The position numbers and the translations under genes were made by a program. Under the pieces are notes generated by a model. The model was not told where the DNA came from. It saw only the letters and a program-made list of their open reading frames with translations, and searched no databases. DNA of 64,000 bases from Nemophila menziesii (Eukaryota > Streptophyta > Magnoliopsida > Boraginales > Hydrophyllaceae): assembly GCA_029959085.1 (NCBI GenBank), contig JARWIR010000008.1, positions 9,176,001-9,240,000 on the forward strand, in the 5' to 3' direction. Shown here in pieces: positions 1-20,339 of this stretch; position 1 is the stretch's first letter, and the number at the start of each line of letters is the position of its first letter.

Positions 1-179
1 GTCAAACATAAAAAATATAGTCAAAATAAGTCAAAACAAACAACCAACACTAACACCAACACAAATAAAATTAAGGATCATCCAACCGAGGGGAATCTTC
101 TCTTTTATCCTCTTCATCTTCTCTCGCTCCTGGGGGGACGGGGGGATCGGGTCAAGTCCTTGTTGGGCCATCATGCTAT

Positions 180-1771
180 TTAACGTCTCCATAACTGTGT
201 CAGAATGTTCATCTTGTAATGACCACGCTGAGTAGTCCTAGAGTCACTCGATGAAGCAGCAGGGTCGATAACAGGAGGACGACCTTGAGCTGTGTGAAAC
301 TCGTTCATATCTGTCATCAGAATATCAAGCCTCTCCTCGTTCGGCCTAGCCAATGGATCCGACTCGTAAGTATGGCCTTTCTTGTGGACCATTCCAACCC
401 TGGATACCCAAGCCGTCTTCGATGGGCATATACCTTCCTCAACTGCTTCTTTGAAGGCGTCGATTTGTTCTTCGAAGGAGGGTTCGTCTGTAGATGGGGT
501 CTCAGATACCTTCTTCTTTAGTATTTCCCGATAAATGCCCTGTTAGATGACAAAAATTTAAGTATTAAAAGGCATCCAAAAATGGAAATTTACTAAAAAA
601 AGTAAACTTTTCAAAAAATGGAATCTTTCTAAAAAGGGGAAGTTTCCTTTTTAGCAAATATTCAATAAAAGAAACAATAAAGGAAATTAAAATAAAAGGT
701 ACAAGTTTTAAAAAAAATACTCACCTTACACTTTTGGTATTTTGGGTTCCTCCACTCATCTTTCTCCGATTCGTATCCCATGTACTCGAAAAAACCCCGA
801 AATCTGGAATGTCCCTCTCCTCCTATGTAGTCTCGTCCAGATAAGTCAGCAGCTCCTTCGTCTTCTTCTTATCCTCCTGTTCAATAACACAACTTTAAAC
901 CAAATGTATTAATAATTAAATAAAGTGACTAATATTATTTTTAAAATAAATATTGTACCTTATAAATGACCTCCCGAGTCTGGGATTAATTTCTCGATCC
1001 AGCCTTGCCCGGTTTTTTTGTTGCATTTTACGGTTTTCTTTGTAAATCTTCGCTTGGTTCTGTTTCAATATAATTTCAAGAACTTAAATTTAAATATTTT
1101 GTAATAGTTACGATAAAATTTAAATTTTATACCTAGGAGTCCACGTCATCCCATATGGCCCGTCATCTTTCCCAAATTTCCATGTTAACACCAGGGGGTG
1201 TTATATTCTTAAAATAGTAATCAATCTTTAGATCCCACTTCCAAGCCCTATACCTAGTCGATTGGCTTTTCCTTGGGTTTTTTTCAATTTCAGGCCAATC
1301 TTTACTCTGTCTCCATCCCTGGATATCAAAAAACTCCTGTAACCAGTGCAAAATTGTTTGTTTTATCCCCTCGGCACGTCTTTCCAGGTTTTGTAACAGG
1401 GAGGGACATTTTCTTGAACTGTCGCCCTAATCATTTGTGCCACGTGGTGCCCGTACTCCCTACACGGTTTCCACGTGTCATCTAATATGGAAAATTCTAC
1501 GGGTGAAGGTGCCCTAGTTTGGCCAAGGCATCTACAACAGTCTTAAGGGAAGTGGGGCCTCGTGATTTTCTTTTTTGTTTTTCTGTTTGGATATAATTGT
1601 GAATTAATATTGAATAGTTAACATTAAATATTAAATTGTTATAATATTGAATAAAAGTTTGTTTTTACAGCCTTATTGTTGAGCGCAAGTTTGCAATTGT
1701 TGGTTCGGGTTCCTAGGCGGATCACGGCCGCCACCGTCTGCATCGTGACCATGAGATAATACATCAACCAT
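180..1771 (-). pseudogene. CACTA (Ptta/En/Spm) transposase-family gene relic
   Basis: The minus strand reads through a series of exon-like blocks resembling the plant Transposase_24 (Ptta/En/Spm) protein of CACTA elements. A possible start at 1771 opens MVDVLSHGHDADGGGRDPPR. A block near 1590-1375 has RGPTSLKTVVDALAKLG and then WKPCREYGHHVAQMIRATVQ. The block at 1351-1163 continues with HWLQEFFDIQGWRQSKDW and NITPPGVNMEIWER. A block near 1065-960 has QQKNRARLDREINPRLGRS, matching the NRAKQ-type segment of the family. The last block (about 520-180) is an uninterrupted acidic C-terminal stretch ending in a stop. The frame shifts by one base at a G run near 1370, and in-frame stops lie near 1160 and 1140, so it is broken. 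Family placement rests on this motif order and on the W/D-rich pattern. The element termini were not identified. Confidence 0.6.
556..668. repeat. GGAAA/TTTCC palindromic repeat cluster (intronic)
   Basis: An AT-rich interval between two exon-like blocks of the CACTA relic is built from short repeats of AAATGGAAA, AAACTTTTC and GGGGAAGTTTCC in alternating orientation. The same motif set recurs at 1985-2166, so the two clusters are probably related internal or subterminal repeats of one transposon. Confidence 0.6.
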
Positions 1772-1984
1772 CTAAGTTGTAACAGAAGTAAAATAAATAT
1801 TACAATTTATACAAATAAATAAATTATTACAATCCCAAATGAATAAATAAATAATTACAAACAATACATATATAATAAATTAAAATAAATAAATTATTAC
1901 AAATCATACATATATAATAAATTAAAATAATTAGATTTAATCAATCGCGGATGAAATCCATAACCAAAAATAATTAGTTAGTCC

Positions 1985-2166
1985 AAAAAATGATTATACT
2001 ATTCTAAAAAGAGAAAAGTTTCTAAAAATGGAAAATTTTCAAAAATGGAAAGTTTTCAAATAAGGAAAATTTCCAAATAAGGAAACTTTCAATTTTTGGA
2101 AACTTTATGTTTTAGGAAACTTTCCATTTTTAAAAGATTCCATTATAAGAAACTTTCCATTTTAGA
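1985..2166. repeat. GGAAA/TTTCC palindromic repeat array
   Basis: About ten degenerate copies of a 14-18 bp unit of the form AAATGGAAAnTTTCC follow each other. The orientation flips near 2090, from AAATGGAAAATTTTC forms to GGAAACTTTCCATTTT forms, so the two halves could fold on each other. The array sits just beyond the possible transposase start and abuts the C-terminal end of the LINE relic. Subterminal arrays of short inverted motifs are typical of CACTA elements; that assignment is inferred. Confidence 0.65.
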
Positions 2167-4300
2167 CTAGTTTCCCAACTCTAAATATTCGAGTTGGACC
2201 TTGGTGTGAAGTCGATCCCAAAGTTCCATCCAAACTATAATCGAGTGTTTTGTAGACACATAGGTCTAAAAAGTATTCGCTAAAGGTTTTGGTTAAGAAT
2301 CTCTCTAAAATAGATCATATGGCTTTTGAAACCACTTAAAAAGTTTCGTACCATCCTTCCCTTACTATGTAGACCCACGAAAGTCTCCCCATTTTAATTT
2401 TACTAAATCCGTATGTTGAAATGTAGTTAGAATAATTAAACAACGTCACTAACACACGGTTGTCATACGCCAAGTTCCCAATCATTTGTCATATTCCACC
2501 TGGGCTCACTAGGCCACTTGCACTACCCACGGTTGCACAATTCAATTCACTCACGCGGCTCCCACTCAATTTCACTCCACTCCCACTATGCTTTATTCTA
2601 AATGTCATGCTGACATCATTTTGTCTGATTAATAATGTCAGTCGAACGGTTTTCAAAATCTCATTATACGTGCTTCAATAAGGCTGAGATTAGACTAAAC
2701 CCCTTTGAAAGAATTCTCATGCTTCAGTAATATTTATGTCACCACGAAAAGAAATCCTTTATTTAGTATCTAAATTGAACAATAAGGAGCAACGTTGAAT
2801 AATACTCCACACAAATGTATCATCTTTTTCAAAACCTGATTGTGCACCTATCAAATCCAAAGAGACTATTTTTTATCAACGATCCTCCATAAATTTTGTA
2901 AGAGTAACATTTTGTTTTAAACTCCCAACTCCTTCACTTCTAATCCACCCTCCATTTTAGCATAGAAATAGACGTCCAATCAGTTGTAGGGTATTTCCCA
3001 TTTAAATAAATTCATAACATTATACTAATAGTTTTTTCACGTATAGTAGAGGAAATCAGGAAGATCCATATCAAAAAATAAATAACTCATTGAAGTAGCT
3101 TACAAAAAAAAACTCTAATGTACTTGCAAAGGATAGAGAGTGGGCCTTCCATGACTTATATACTCTTTCAATTTATCCAAGAGACTTTCATAATCTCTCA
3201 TATTAAAATAGACTTCCTATTGAAACACCAAAATAGTGAAACAACATCGTACCCCTTCGAGATTGAGTAATTAATTCAATAATACCAAGTTATTCATCCT
3301 TAGTTCCCATGGAATACATATTTGACTTTAGAAAATTAAGATAAAGTTTCAAGAAAATCACAAAACTCTCCATGCAATTTAATAAAATCTTAATAGACAT
3401 GGAATGGACTCTCACCATAATTATCCAATTCCCACTATCCAAACAACTACAAAAAGTCTCGAAAGATACTCTAAACATAAAATAATTATATATGGAGATA
3501 ATATATCATCTTAAGGAGACCTTCAATATCCTTGAAAAATCCCTGAACTCCACCATCAATTGCCAAGAGTACAAGGGAGTAGTCACGCGGGACATTAATC
3601 AAGCAATATAATTTTTTTGGCAAATTTAGGTATTCAAGATCCTCCCGAATAAATTTTTCAAGAGATTGAATGTAAGCCTTTTGCCGATCTATTTTATGTA
3701 CATCTTGGAGAACTACTTTTTTATTGTTTTAGCCATGCATAAGATATTATAGTAAGTGAAAATGATCCAATAAGTCTTCCCAGAATATAAGCACTTTGCA
3801 CCCTATCCACAATTCCATCCAAGATTGGAATCATCCGCCACATAATAATTATAATACCTTATAAACCATAATGCGACATGAGATACAACAAAAAACATCA
3901 CCCTTTTTTTCTTGAGGACAAGTGCAATAACAGTGTGATTGAGTTGTTTAAGGAGTATCTCAAGGTGAATAATTCTCTAACTATCCCAATCACCCCCACT
4001 ACCTACCATATTCTTTAGAGTATAATTATCAACACAAGACGTTTTACTATTTTTCTAAGAAGTAACATGTGATACTAGATATCCAATTTGGTGCACTTGT
4101 ACTAAATAATGAGTGACATCGGTCTTGAATATCTTCGTCATATACTATATTATTTTCAAATGTCTATTGACTACATCACATTTTAAACGAGGACTAGATA
4201 GTAATTATTGTCACATTGAATACCTCAAACAAAGAACTAACACACATGTATTCCCTTTAAATATTCCAAAAAAGTAACGTCTCGGTGAATGGAAATTCGA
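2165..4300 (-). pseudogene. LINE (L1-type) reverse transcriptase relic
   Basis: Minus-strand translation, with many stops and frame changes, follows plant LINE ORF2 order. Near 3950-3900 is LLKQLNHTVIALVLK, matching the segment before the fingers domain. Near 3880-3790 are ISCRIMVYKVL and RMIPILDGIVDRVQSAYILG, the latter equivalent to the DPxQSAFVxGR motif. Near 3715-3500 are KIDRQKAYIQSLEKFIREDL, INVPRDYSLVL and IDGGVQGFFKDIEGLL, the palm region leading to GLRQGDP. At 3478-3290 is a degenerate stretch after the catalytic box, ending NFLKSNMYSMG. Near 3260-3080 are FHYFGVSIGSLF and SLSFASTLE, the LGVPL and LSxAGR motifs. Near 2260-2165 is HSIIVWMELWDRLHTKVQLE, the zf-RVT-like C-terminus. The intact catalytic YADD box is not recognisable. 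An endonuclease domain probably lay further right, but I cannot support it. Confidence 0.75.
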
Positions 4301-7300
4301 TTCCCTAATAAAAAATATATGATATGCCAATGTGATCGACTTTGGTAACCCAATTAGGCTAAGGCCCAATTATCTTGTATCTAATTTAATAAAACTTATT
4401 GATCTTTGATAGATGATTGATATATTTTTGGCGAGTCTATTGAATATGGCATCTAAGATTTTTCTTAGTGTTACCATCGTCCTAAGATAATATGATATTT
4501 GTCCAAGCCACTCCTTTTATGTTCACATTATGATGCCTGTATATGATCTACCACCTCTACTTTTACATATATAATCATAAACAATTAAATTTTATGATTT
4601 TAAACCTACCACCATTTGTTGTCTTTTCTAATTAATTTGAATGTGACTCCTTATAATTTTGCATGAAAGATCCCATCTTTTTGATATATAGAACCAAATT
4701 ATCGAAGGTTCCATGAACCAAATGTTTCTATATACCACCATCAAGAACTTGTTATCATCAATAGGGTTTTTCTCTTACTTTGCATGTCCTTCAATATATG
4801 ATCTCAAAATAACACAATCTCAATATTATTAGCTCTTTTCTCTTGAATTCCAACCTAAAAATATTCATCATTTCTTGATAAATTGATACTATCGTTACAA
4901 ATAATTTCACTCTGTTCACACTTATTTAATCTTAAATCTATCTCTATATTTTCATCGATTTTTTTAGTAAATAATAAATTTTAATCTTTCTAGAACTCTC
5001 CATCCCGTCAAATTTTTTCTCATCCAACTTACTATGTCTTTTGTTTAATTTTTTCAATTATTGTTTGGTGATATTATATCAAACAAACAATGAATCAAAG
5101 TTTGTTTTCCCTAACAATTCTTGAATTGTCTGACAATGTGCGAAGTTTATCACCAAGAACTATACATACCATCAAAGATTTTATACATGAAGCAACACAA
5201 AATCATTTTATTTAATTCATTATATTTCAATGATATACAATGTGTTGATTTTGTGAAAATGCCAATATGATACAAATATTCCTTTTTCGTCAATAAACCA
5301 TGTATGAGGATCCATACAATGTTGTACTTATATAATATGAAGATCCTGGAAAATTAATTTATCTTAAGAGAGCATTTAACAGAAGTTCCATATAACCTTA
5401 ATCTTTCAATTTCACCAACTAGTAACGAGAACGTCTCCTTGGAAATCTCTTAGCATTGATCTTCATCTCTTTAAATTTAAATATAGTTTGAATCCCATTC
5501 TCTATTTCTGTAAACCCCTACAAAATTAATTAAATGTTTTTTTGAACTAAAAGGGTGAATATGTGTTTAAATTTGAGGTTATTAATTTCAAAAACTTATA
5601 TGCATTTATACATTAATAGTTCTTCTAAACAACCATGTTAATTTACCTAGACGACAAAAATCACAATATCTCTTAAACTAGTTTAGCGAGATTCTCATTA
5701 GTATAAAATTAACAAGATAATTAATGAGAAAGAATACAAGTATTAGAATCTTCATTAGCAATATTTATGATTGGAGCTACAAAATATTTAGGATATTAAT
5801 CGAATCTCATAACTTTTTCAAATTTCAAAAACATTGATTTATATTCACGATTCATCCATAGTATTATTATTTGGATCTAAACCAAGAACCATGTCAATAA
5901 AAACTAAATTAGATTATCAAATACAATTGGTAGAAATAAAAGACTATGAGATCTTTTGTCCTCTTCTTTTTCCTTTTTGAAATAATGTAAAATCAATTTG
6001 TAAAACTCATAAAAGAGACCATACATCTCATCATCATAGTTATCAAATTTTTTATTATCATGGAACCCACCAGCATCTTAAAGTTTAGATTCTTGAATTT
6101 ATTGACGATAATGTCGTTGCATAATAACTCTTTGTTGTGCTATGATTTTTAGCTCTTGGAAGAAGGTAATACTTTCTTCTGGGAGTATATTATATTTTGT
6201 ATCACGAACTTCATAAAAATGTCATATGGGAGGCATTATTACCAAGAAAACAATATTTGAAACTTCATTTTAATGAATTTTATCAAATTATGTCCTTAAG
6301 AGACTGTAACTCTACATATAATGACTGAAATAGGAACATGATATTTTCTAAATTAAAATAATACGATTAATTATATAAATAATAATAAACTAGATTTTAA
6401 ATTATCTTATTAAAAATTATTTTTTTAAAACTAATTAAATATAGAATAATATTAATAATAATAATAATTAATGTTGAAATAAAACTCTAAATTCCATGAA
6501 CTCTCAGACTCATGTTGAGTTAGGTCACCCAACATCATTGTGCATGATTGGGATGTACATTGCACTTTGGTACTAGGGAATCGTTGGGCTCATCTAGTCT
6601 CTAATAATTAAAGCATCAAGCCTTAATAAGAATATTGATGGTTTTATGTATCTTGAAATACTTTATACAATAAATTTCATTTTACATGTAATTAATAAGT
6701 AATTACTAAAACTCCATTTAAATGAATAATCTTGACGATTTTGAAAAGATCAAATTGGAAATACGAACATTCATAATATGGTTGATGACACTATCACTCT
6801 TAACTCTTTCAAAAAATGGCATGTTGTCAATATACAGTAAGGTGTGAAGCTATCTCTCTTTCTGAAACTTTTTAATTGATTGCCTTTATTGATCATGTTG
6901 ATGTTACTATTCAATCTAATCGCCTTGAAGTATTCAAGGTTTTAATAACCCGTTTATAATTAGATGACAAATTAAATTGTTCATGTTAAAATTCCATTGT
7001 TTGAAGCTCACAACATACCTTACTCTGATAATTCAACATATTCAGATTCTTAGAATTTGAGTGGCAAACTTGTTCACTATATGTGTCGGGTGGATTTTTC
7101 TAAGTAACCGAGATCTCGTTCCTCTCGATTTTTTTTGAAATATCCGCAAATATCAATTGGCAAGAATATGGACTGATTTTTATGTTTAACATTGATTCCT
7201 TTTCAATAACTCCTTTACATAATTTTTTCCTTTGTATATCTTCTAGTTCATATTTCTTCAGTATTCTTATTTTTACGAGTTTTCTTAATATATATTATCT

Positions 7301-7322
7301 TTTTTTAAAACTATGTATGCAG
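4301..7322. other. AT-rich stretch, no gene recognised
   Basis: No open frame here resembles a known protein. The right part may be intron or 5' flank of the acetyltransferase-like gene that starts to be readable at 7323. The left part may hold the decayed endonuclease half of the LINE. I looked on the plus strand for the missing N-terminal acetyltransferase exons (an LDxxRG segment, and an ADxVMPxFLFxxG segment) and did not find them. Confidence 0.5.
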
Positions 7323-15260
<7,938 letters not shown>

Positions 15261-17129
15261 GAGGTAGCACAAGCATTAATACTCTCTAACTTGTTCGAGT
15301 AAGGTTAATTTATCTAGAATTTTATCTAGATTCACAATAAGTATTGATTATAAAATTTTATGGTCATTAAAAAGTGTTTTCAACCATAACACAAAATTTA
15401 AACCTTAGGTATATTTTAGCACTCTACAATACCCTCCTAATATTTCAATAGATATAATTAATACACCAAAATTTTTTGCATATAAATATAGATGTATAGA
15501 TGTTTCAAAATTGAAACACCAACATTTGTTGCATATAGATATAGATTTATAGATGTTTCAAAATTGAAACAACTCTTATTACTAGTATGTTTTAGTAGTT
15601 AAGGTAATCTTACGAGTATACTATCACGTGGCTTTTGTAAATACGAATCTACACATGATTCAGGGAACCTTATCAATGTACAAATATCTTAAATGGTCTT
15701 TATATTTTATTCACGACTTAATTATATAGTAGTTTTCTTGTATATAATCCTCTGGTTTACATAGTATAAATTAATTTCTTGAAAGAAAAGGAAATGTTAA
15801 TGAAGGATTAGGAATTCTATACTCATGTTTTAATTAAGTTTTAACGGAAGAAAAAGTGAATAAAGAGATAAAATATTCATTCATAAACTATATATATGTT
15901 TCCTTCCAAAATCATAGTTTATGGAAGGATGCAGTAAGGTTGATCATTATTCTTCTTCTTGTAAATTATTTTTCTACTTGAAATGCCACCAAGGAAGAAG
16001 TACAAGACATCAAAACCATTACATATCACCACCAATGACTATTCATAATACGCTCATATATACTACTTATATTTTTCCTCTATCTCACTATGTGATGTCA
16101 AGGATCGAAACACTAAGAACTTAGGATGAATTTGGTAAGCTATTGGTTATAATTATATACTAAATTAGGGGTTATACTATTGTTGATTTATGAAATATAA
16201 GACATCTAACAAGTACAATCAATATTGACATTGATTAATGGGATATATAACGTAGGATATGGAGCTTATCTTATGCATATATTTAATTACAAGCAAAATT
16301 GACTACACTTACTTGAAAATTAAACAAAATTACACAATGATGTGAATGCAAGTTATTACATATTACTAATACTATGCCTAAATTTTCTCGCTCGACAATC
16401 TTTCCCAAACTAGTTGTCTTCAAGGGAAATAAACTCATTAGTGCATTAACAAGAAGTTACACATCACTAAACTATGGACATGGTTTCTTGTACTTGACAA
16501 TTAATGGACCACCTAGTATCATAATTGATATAAATATATTAATTTTGACATAAAAGTACAATTTATTCGAATACTACAAGTTAGAATTACATATCTTACA
16601 CACTTAACTATGGTGTTTAGTTTCTCATGATTACAAAAATAATCTGAATACTAAGTTATAATATCTAAATGTTGACCTATATCAGATTTTTATTGAATAA
16701 AAATGGTAAACGCATAACTTTAGAGTTTATCCTAAGTTTTTTCATATATTGTCTATTCTCCAATTATTATCTATTATTATTTATGTATTTTCTTGTACAT
16801 TTTTATTTCTCGGGACTCCTTTATTTCCTTATACTTCAACTGGCTACTAATCTGGACTGAACATACATGGGGTGATTAGGGGAAGAATTTTTTTAGTGTC
16901 CGGAGATGATTTTGTTGGGCGAATTGTGTCATCTCATTTTTAGTTCAAGGTCAAATCTTCAATTTTCTCTTATATCAGCAACTACAAATAAAACCTTCCT
17001 AAGTTGGTTATGATACATCCATTTTAAAAATGTTTAATATTTAGAGGTTGAAATTCTTATGTTACCCATAAAATCCTGCAACATCATCAAGTAACGAGGT
17101 AAAAAAGACAAAACAAGAAAAAATATTTA

Positions 17130-17131
<2 letters not shown>
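15261..17131. other. 3' flank of acetyltransferase-like gene, no further gene
   Basis: AT-rich DNA after the stop codon, presumably starting with the 3' UTR. A short segment containing TAGATGTTTCAAAATTGAAAC is repeated near 15497 and 15551. I see no convincing coding exon. Confidence 0.5.

Positions 17132-17193
<62 letters not shown>
17132..17193. repeat. (AT)n microsatellite beside a Helitron-like end
   Basis: About 31 AT/TA units end at GCTAG, where a Helitron-like 3' terminus begins on the minus strand. Confidence 0.95.
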
Positions 17194-17194
<1 letters not shown>

Positions 17195-17195
<1 letters not shown>

Positions 17196-17222
17196 TAGAG
17201 AATGCCTCGTACCTGAAGGTAC
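17195..17222 (-). mobile_element. Helitron-like 3' terminus (weak)
   Basis: On the minus strand a perfect hairpin, GTACCT/AGGTAC with a 2-nt loop (17209-17222), lies 10 nt upstream of CTAG (17195-17198), which abuts an AT tract. Helitrons end in a short hairpin followed about 10 nt later by CTRR and insert between A and T. Here the base after CTAG is C, not T, which weakens the call. The core CCTGAAGG is shared with the better example at 30553-30579. Confidence 0.35.
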
Positions 17223-17223
17223 T

Positions 17224-18924
17224 TGGACAAAAATGAATTTAAAAGTTTATAATAATCTTATATATGTATTTATGCATTCCTCTCATAATTCTACAAACAT
17301 AAGATGAATATCTATTCAATACTTTATTTTATTATAAAATATTTATATATTTTAAATATGAATTTCAGTTTTAGGCAATATTATACGTGTGTTTTATATA
17401 AGACTTTGCAAAAATTATCATTTTCAAACTCGATGAAAATTGTATCAGTTGCTGCTATAAAATTTACTGCAGTAATTCCTGAGGTTAAACTTAAAGAAAT
17501 TTAGTTGTTTCAGTCTTCATAATCTATGGTTATTTAATTCAAGAACCTTTTATATGAAGCCAACTCCTACTTTTTGTTTCAACATGAAGCCAAAAAACAA
17601 ATTAAAAAAAGTTACAGTGTGTGCAAGTTTTTTCACATATCAAAGACTCCTTCGATCAATTTGTTTATTAAAATTCATTTCAATGTTTTAACCTAAAAAA
17701 AAGAGGAAGCAGAGAGATCCACATTTTGAGAAAAGGATGGTTGCCTCTCTCCACAACACCCCGTGATTTTGATATATGAATAACAACCACGTAAATTGCA
17801 CCATTGGTCCTTTGGTTATGTGATCGAGCTAAATATATACGACTCTGTTTCCAAAAGTAACTAATATACTCAAATCAGAATGACAAAAGAAAAAATTGAT
17901 AGTTGCTCTAGTGTTTGTAACTTTTTTTCTTCTTTAACACCTTATATGGGTTAATTTTGATATTGGTCCCTTTTTTATATAAATATCTAAATTTATCCAA
18001 GTGTGGTATATATAAATACTCTATACCTTGTAGAGGGATGCACCTGAGAGCTTTAAGGATCTTTAGTAAAGGATGGTTTTACCTTTCCCTATTTTTGTTT
18101 TAGCCAATGACTTTAAAATTAATAAAATATCAACCATCCTCCTCATTAGTGTGTTCTACCTTTCTATGGGTTACACGAAAGATGTCAAATATAATTTCCT
18201 GGTATAACCTAACTTGTGCAAATTTTCTGAAAACTTACATAAGGTAGTGTTAAATGTATTTCTAATTTGAAAGATGTGTCATGTATAGGAAGATACATGA
18301 GAGATAAGGGCCCTTTAGACTATTTTATCTTCTTGTAGTACTATTGTTAGTGGTAATTGTGACAGAGTTGTAATGCTTGAGGCTGTGATGATCTTCCCTA
18401 ATAATTAAGAATATACCCGCTTCCATTTGGACTTATTGGTAAAAATGGATGGTATTTGCTGCGAGGACTAAAGATGGTAAAAAAAAAGTTTGAGGCCATA
18501 TGGGTAAGTTTAGAAGTTCAGGTCATGAGCTGGTAAATAGCTTATAATTCAGGGACTATGTGTGGATTTTTCCTTTTTTCCAGTTTTTTTCACTATTGGT
18601 CTTTATCGTGAATTTCACGTAATCAACAAAAATCAACAAAATATGAATCACCTTGTAGCATTTTTTCGCGAACTGAACCTAGAAACTCCGCCAACTATCT
18701 GAGCCTAAAAACTCTTCATTTTTATTTATAGTTGTATATATATATATCAATAAAATCATCACTATTGTTAATTGAATATCACGAACCAACAATCTTCACC
18801 AAATCAATATATTCCAAAAGTTTCACTATATATTCTTCAGTTATTCTCTTCCAAACCACATTTCTCAATAGTATAAATGCCAATTTGGCCTAAAGAAGAC
18901 CATGGAATTATGGAGAGGTGGCGG
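17224..18924. other. AT-rich intergenic stretch
   Basis: No gene recognised. The short frame at 17304-17504 has no similarity I can name. The segment joins the decayed 3' end of the copia relic at about 18925. Confidence 0.5.
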
Positions 18925-20316
18925 GTTACATTGTTAAAACAAACAGACCATTATCAAATACCCTTCCCCACAATTCATCATTTATGGTAATAATAATCCC
19001 CCCATTCAAAAACAAGTTTTAGTCCCATTTTAATAAGAAAAGCTTCAAAAACTAAGTTCCTACATAGAAAAGAGACAAAGAGAACATCGGTTAACTCTAA
19101 AAACTTACCAGATGTGAGGTTGAAGGGAATCTGTCATTTTCTGAGAACCTTAGCGGTGGAAGAATCACTCAAGTGCAAACATTCACGATCAGTTACGTCC
19201 TTGAATTTTTTGAACATGGCTTTGTTTGCGTAGATGTGTCAAGAAGAACAGGTGTCATGGATCCACGCGGTTTTGTTCTCCACTAAGTACACCTCAACCA
19301 TTACCATGACGATTATTTTTTTGGTTTCGATCAGATTAACGACATCTTTGGGACCATGGCCATCTTGAAGTGTACACTTGAAAGTTTTGTGTCCTTTCCT
19401 GCAACAGTAACAAGCGCCCTTAGGTTTCTGAATCATACCAAAAGTTTTGAACCCTCCGACTTGTTTGTTGGAGTTGTCGCGGTTCTTGTTTCTCCAAAAT
19501 TGATTTGATTGAGCCTTGTTGTTTTCCCTACTCTTTGAACCTTTCTTTGTTACCTTGGGTAGAACTTCGACAAGGTTAACTTTCGAGAATGAGGAGGGAA
19601 AAAAAGACTCCTTGGGTCGATTGGCTAATTCGAATGTGACTGATGGGTTCTTGGAGAGACATTTCCTTCTTTTTGAATTTGAGATGGTTACAGTATTCAC
19701 TCCAAGATAGGGGAAATTTCTCACGAAGAATATTGGCTTGGATTACTTCCCACATCTTCCTACCTTCGAAGATTGCCTCCATGCAGAGGTTTTCATAAAT
19801 GTGAAGTTCTTCAGTCATAGGCTTCTGATCAGTCAGTTTGATGTTTTACCAATTCCCCGTGACATATTTCTTTTTACCAGAATCATCAGCCCCATATTTC
19901 TCATTGAGAGTTTCCTATATGATCTTTTCCGACCTTTCTTTGGCAAGGAGATCAAAAATAAGATTCAAGACATTTTTCAATATCAATCCCCAGGCCATTA
20001 TGTTTGATCTTTTGAACTTGGCTTCGTGGGCAAGATATCTAGTATGTTCTTCTTTAGTAGGCCATTATGTTTGATCTTTTGAACTTGGCTTCGTGGGCAA
20101 GATATCTAGTATGTTCTTCTTTAGTAGGAACTCCGTTATCCACAATAAGTGGAGGATCTTTGTCTATAGCAAAGTCGAGTTCGTACTGTTCAAGATAAAT
20201 CAAAAACTTTTGTGTTAAGGCTTATAAGTGGAACCATTAAGAGGCTCGAACTTATTCATGTCAAGAAAGTCCTTTGCGTTCAATGATGAAGAAACTGCCA
20301 AGTTTGGAAAAGCCAT
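18925..20316 (-). pseudogene. Ty1/copia gag-protease relic
   Basis: On the minus strand a start at 20316 opens MAFPNLAVSSSLNAKDFLDM, and a frameshift follows near 20225. The copia gag (UBN2-type) region at 19818-19576 includes EELHIYENLCMEAIFEGRKM and LREKFPLSWSEYCNHLKFKK. A CCHC zinc knuckle, CYCCRKGHKTFKC, lies near 19420-19382. The protease region begins AWIHDTCSS, where active elements have a DTGA-type motif, followed by a stop. Further decayed matches, AMFKKFKDVTDRECLHLSDS and LVFEAFLIKMGLKLVFEW, run to about 18925. Integrase and reverse transcriptase are missing, so the element is 3'-truncated. An internal 67-bp tandem duplication (19993-20126) also disrupts it. A second fragment of the same gag type lies at 46503-47040. 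Confidence 0.85.
19993..20126. repeat. 67-bp tandem duplication within copia gag
   Basis: Two adjacent copies, 19993-20059 and 20060-20126, appear identical by eye. Because 67 is not a multiple of three, the duplication shifts the gag frame. Lack of divergence suggests it is recent relative to the decay of the element. Confidence 0.95.
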
Positions 20317-20339
20317 TTAAAAAAAAACGTGATATAACA

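Noticed and set aside
5230..5260. Possible VDFVKMPI match to the missing acetyltransferase N-terminal ADxVMP motif
   Set aside because: An extra residue breaks the motif, no hydrophobic FLFxxG continuation follows, and no splice sites fit.
19516..20074. Plus-strand open frames across 19516-20074
   Set aside because: They are antisense shadows of the minus-strand copia gag relic.
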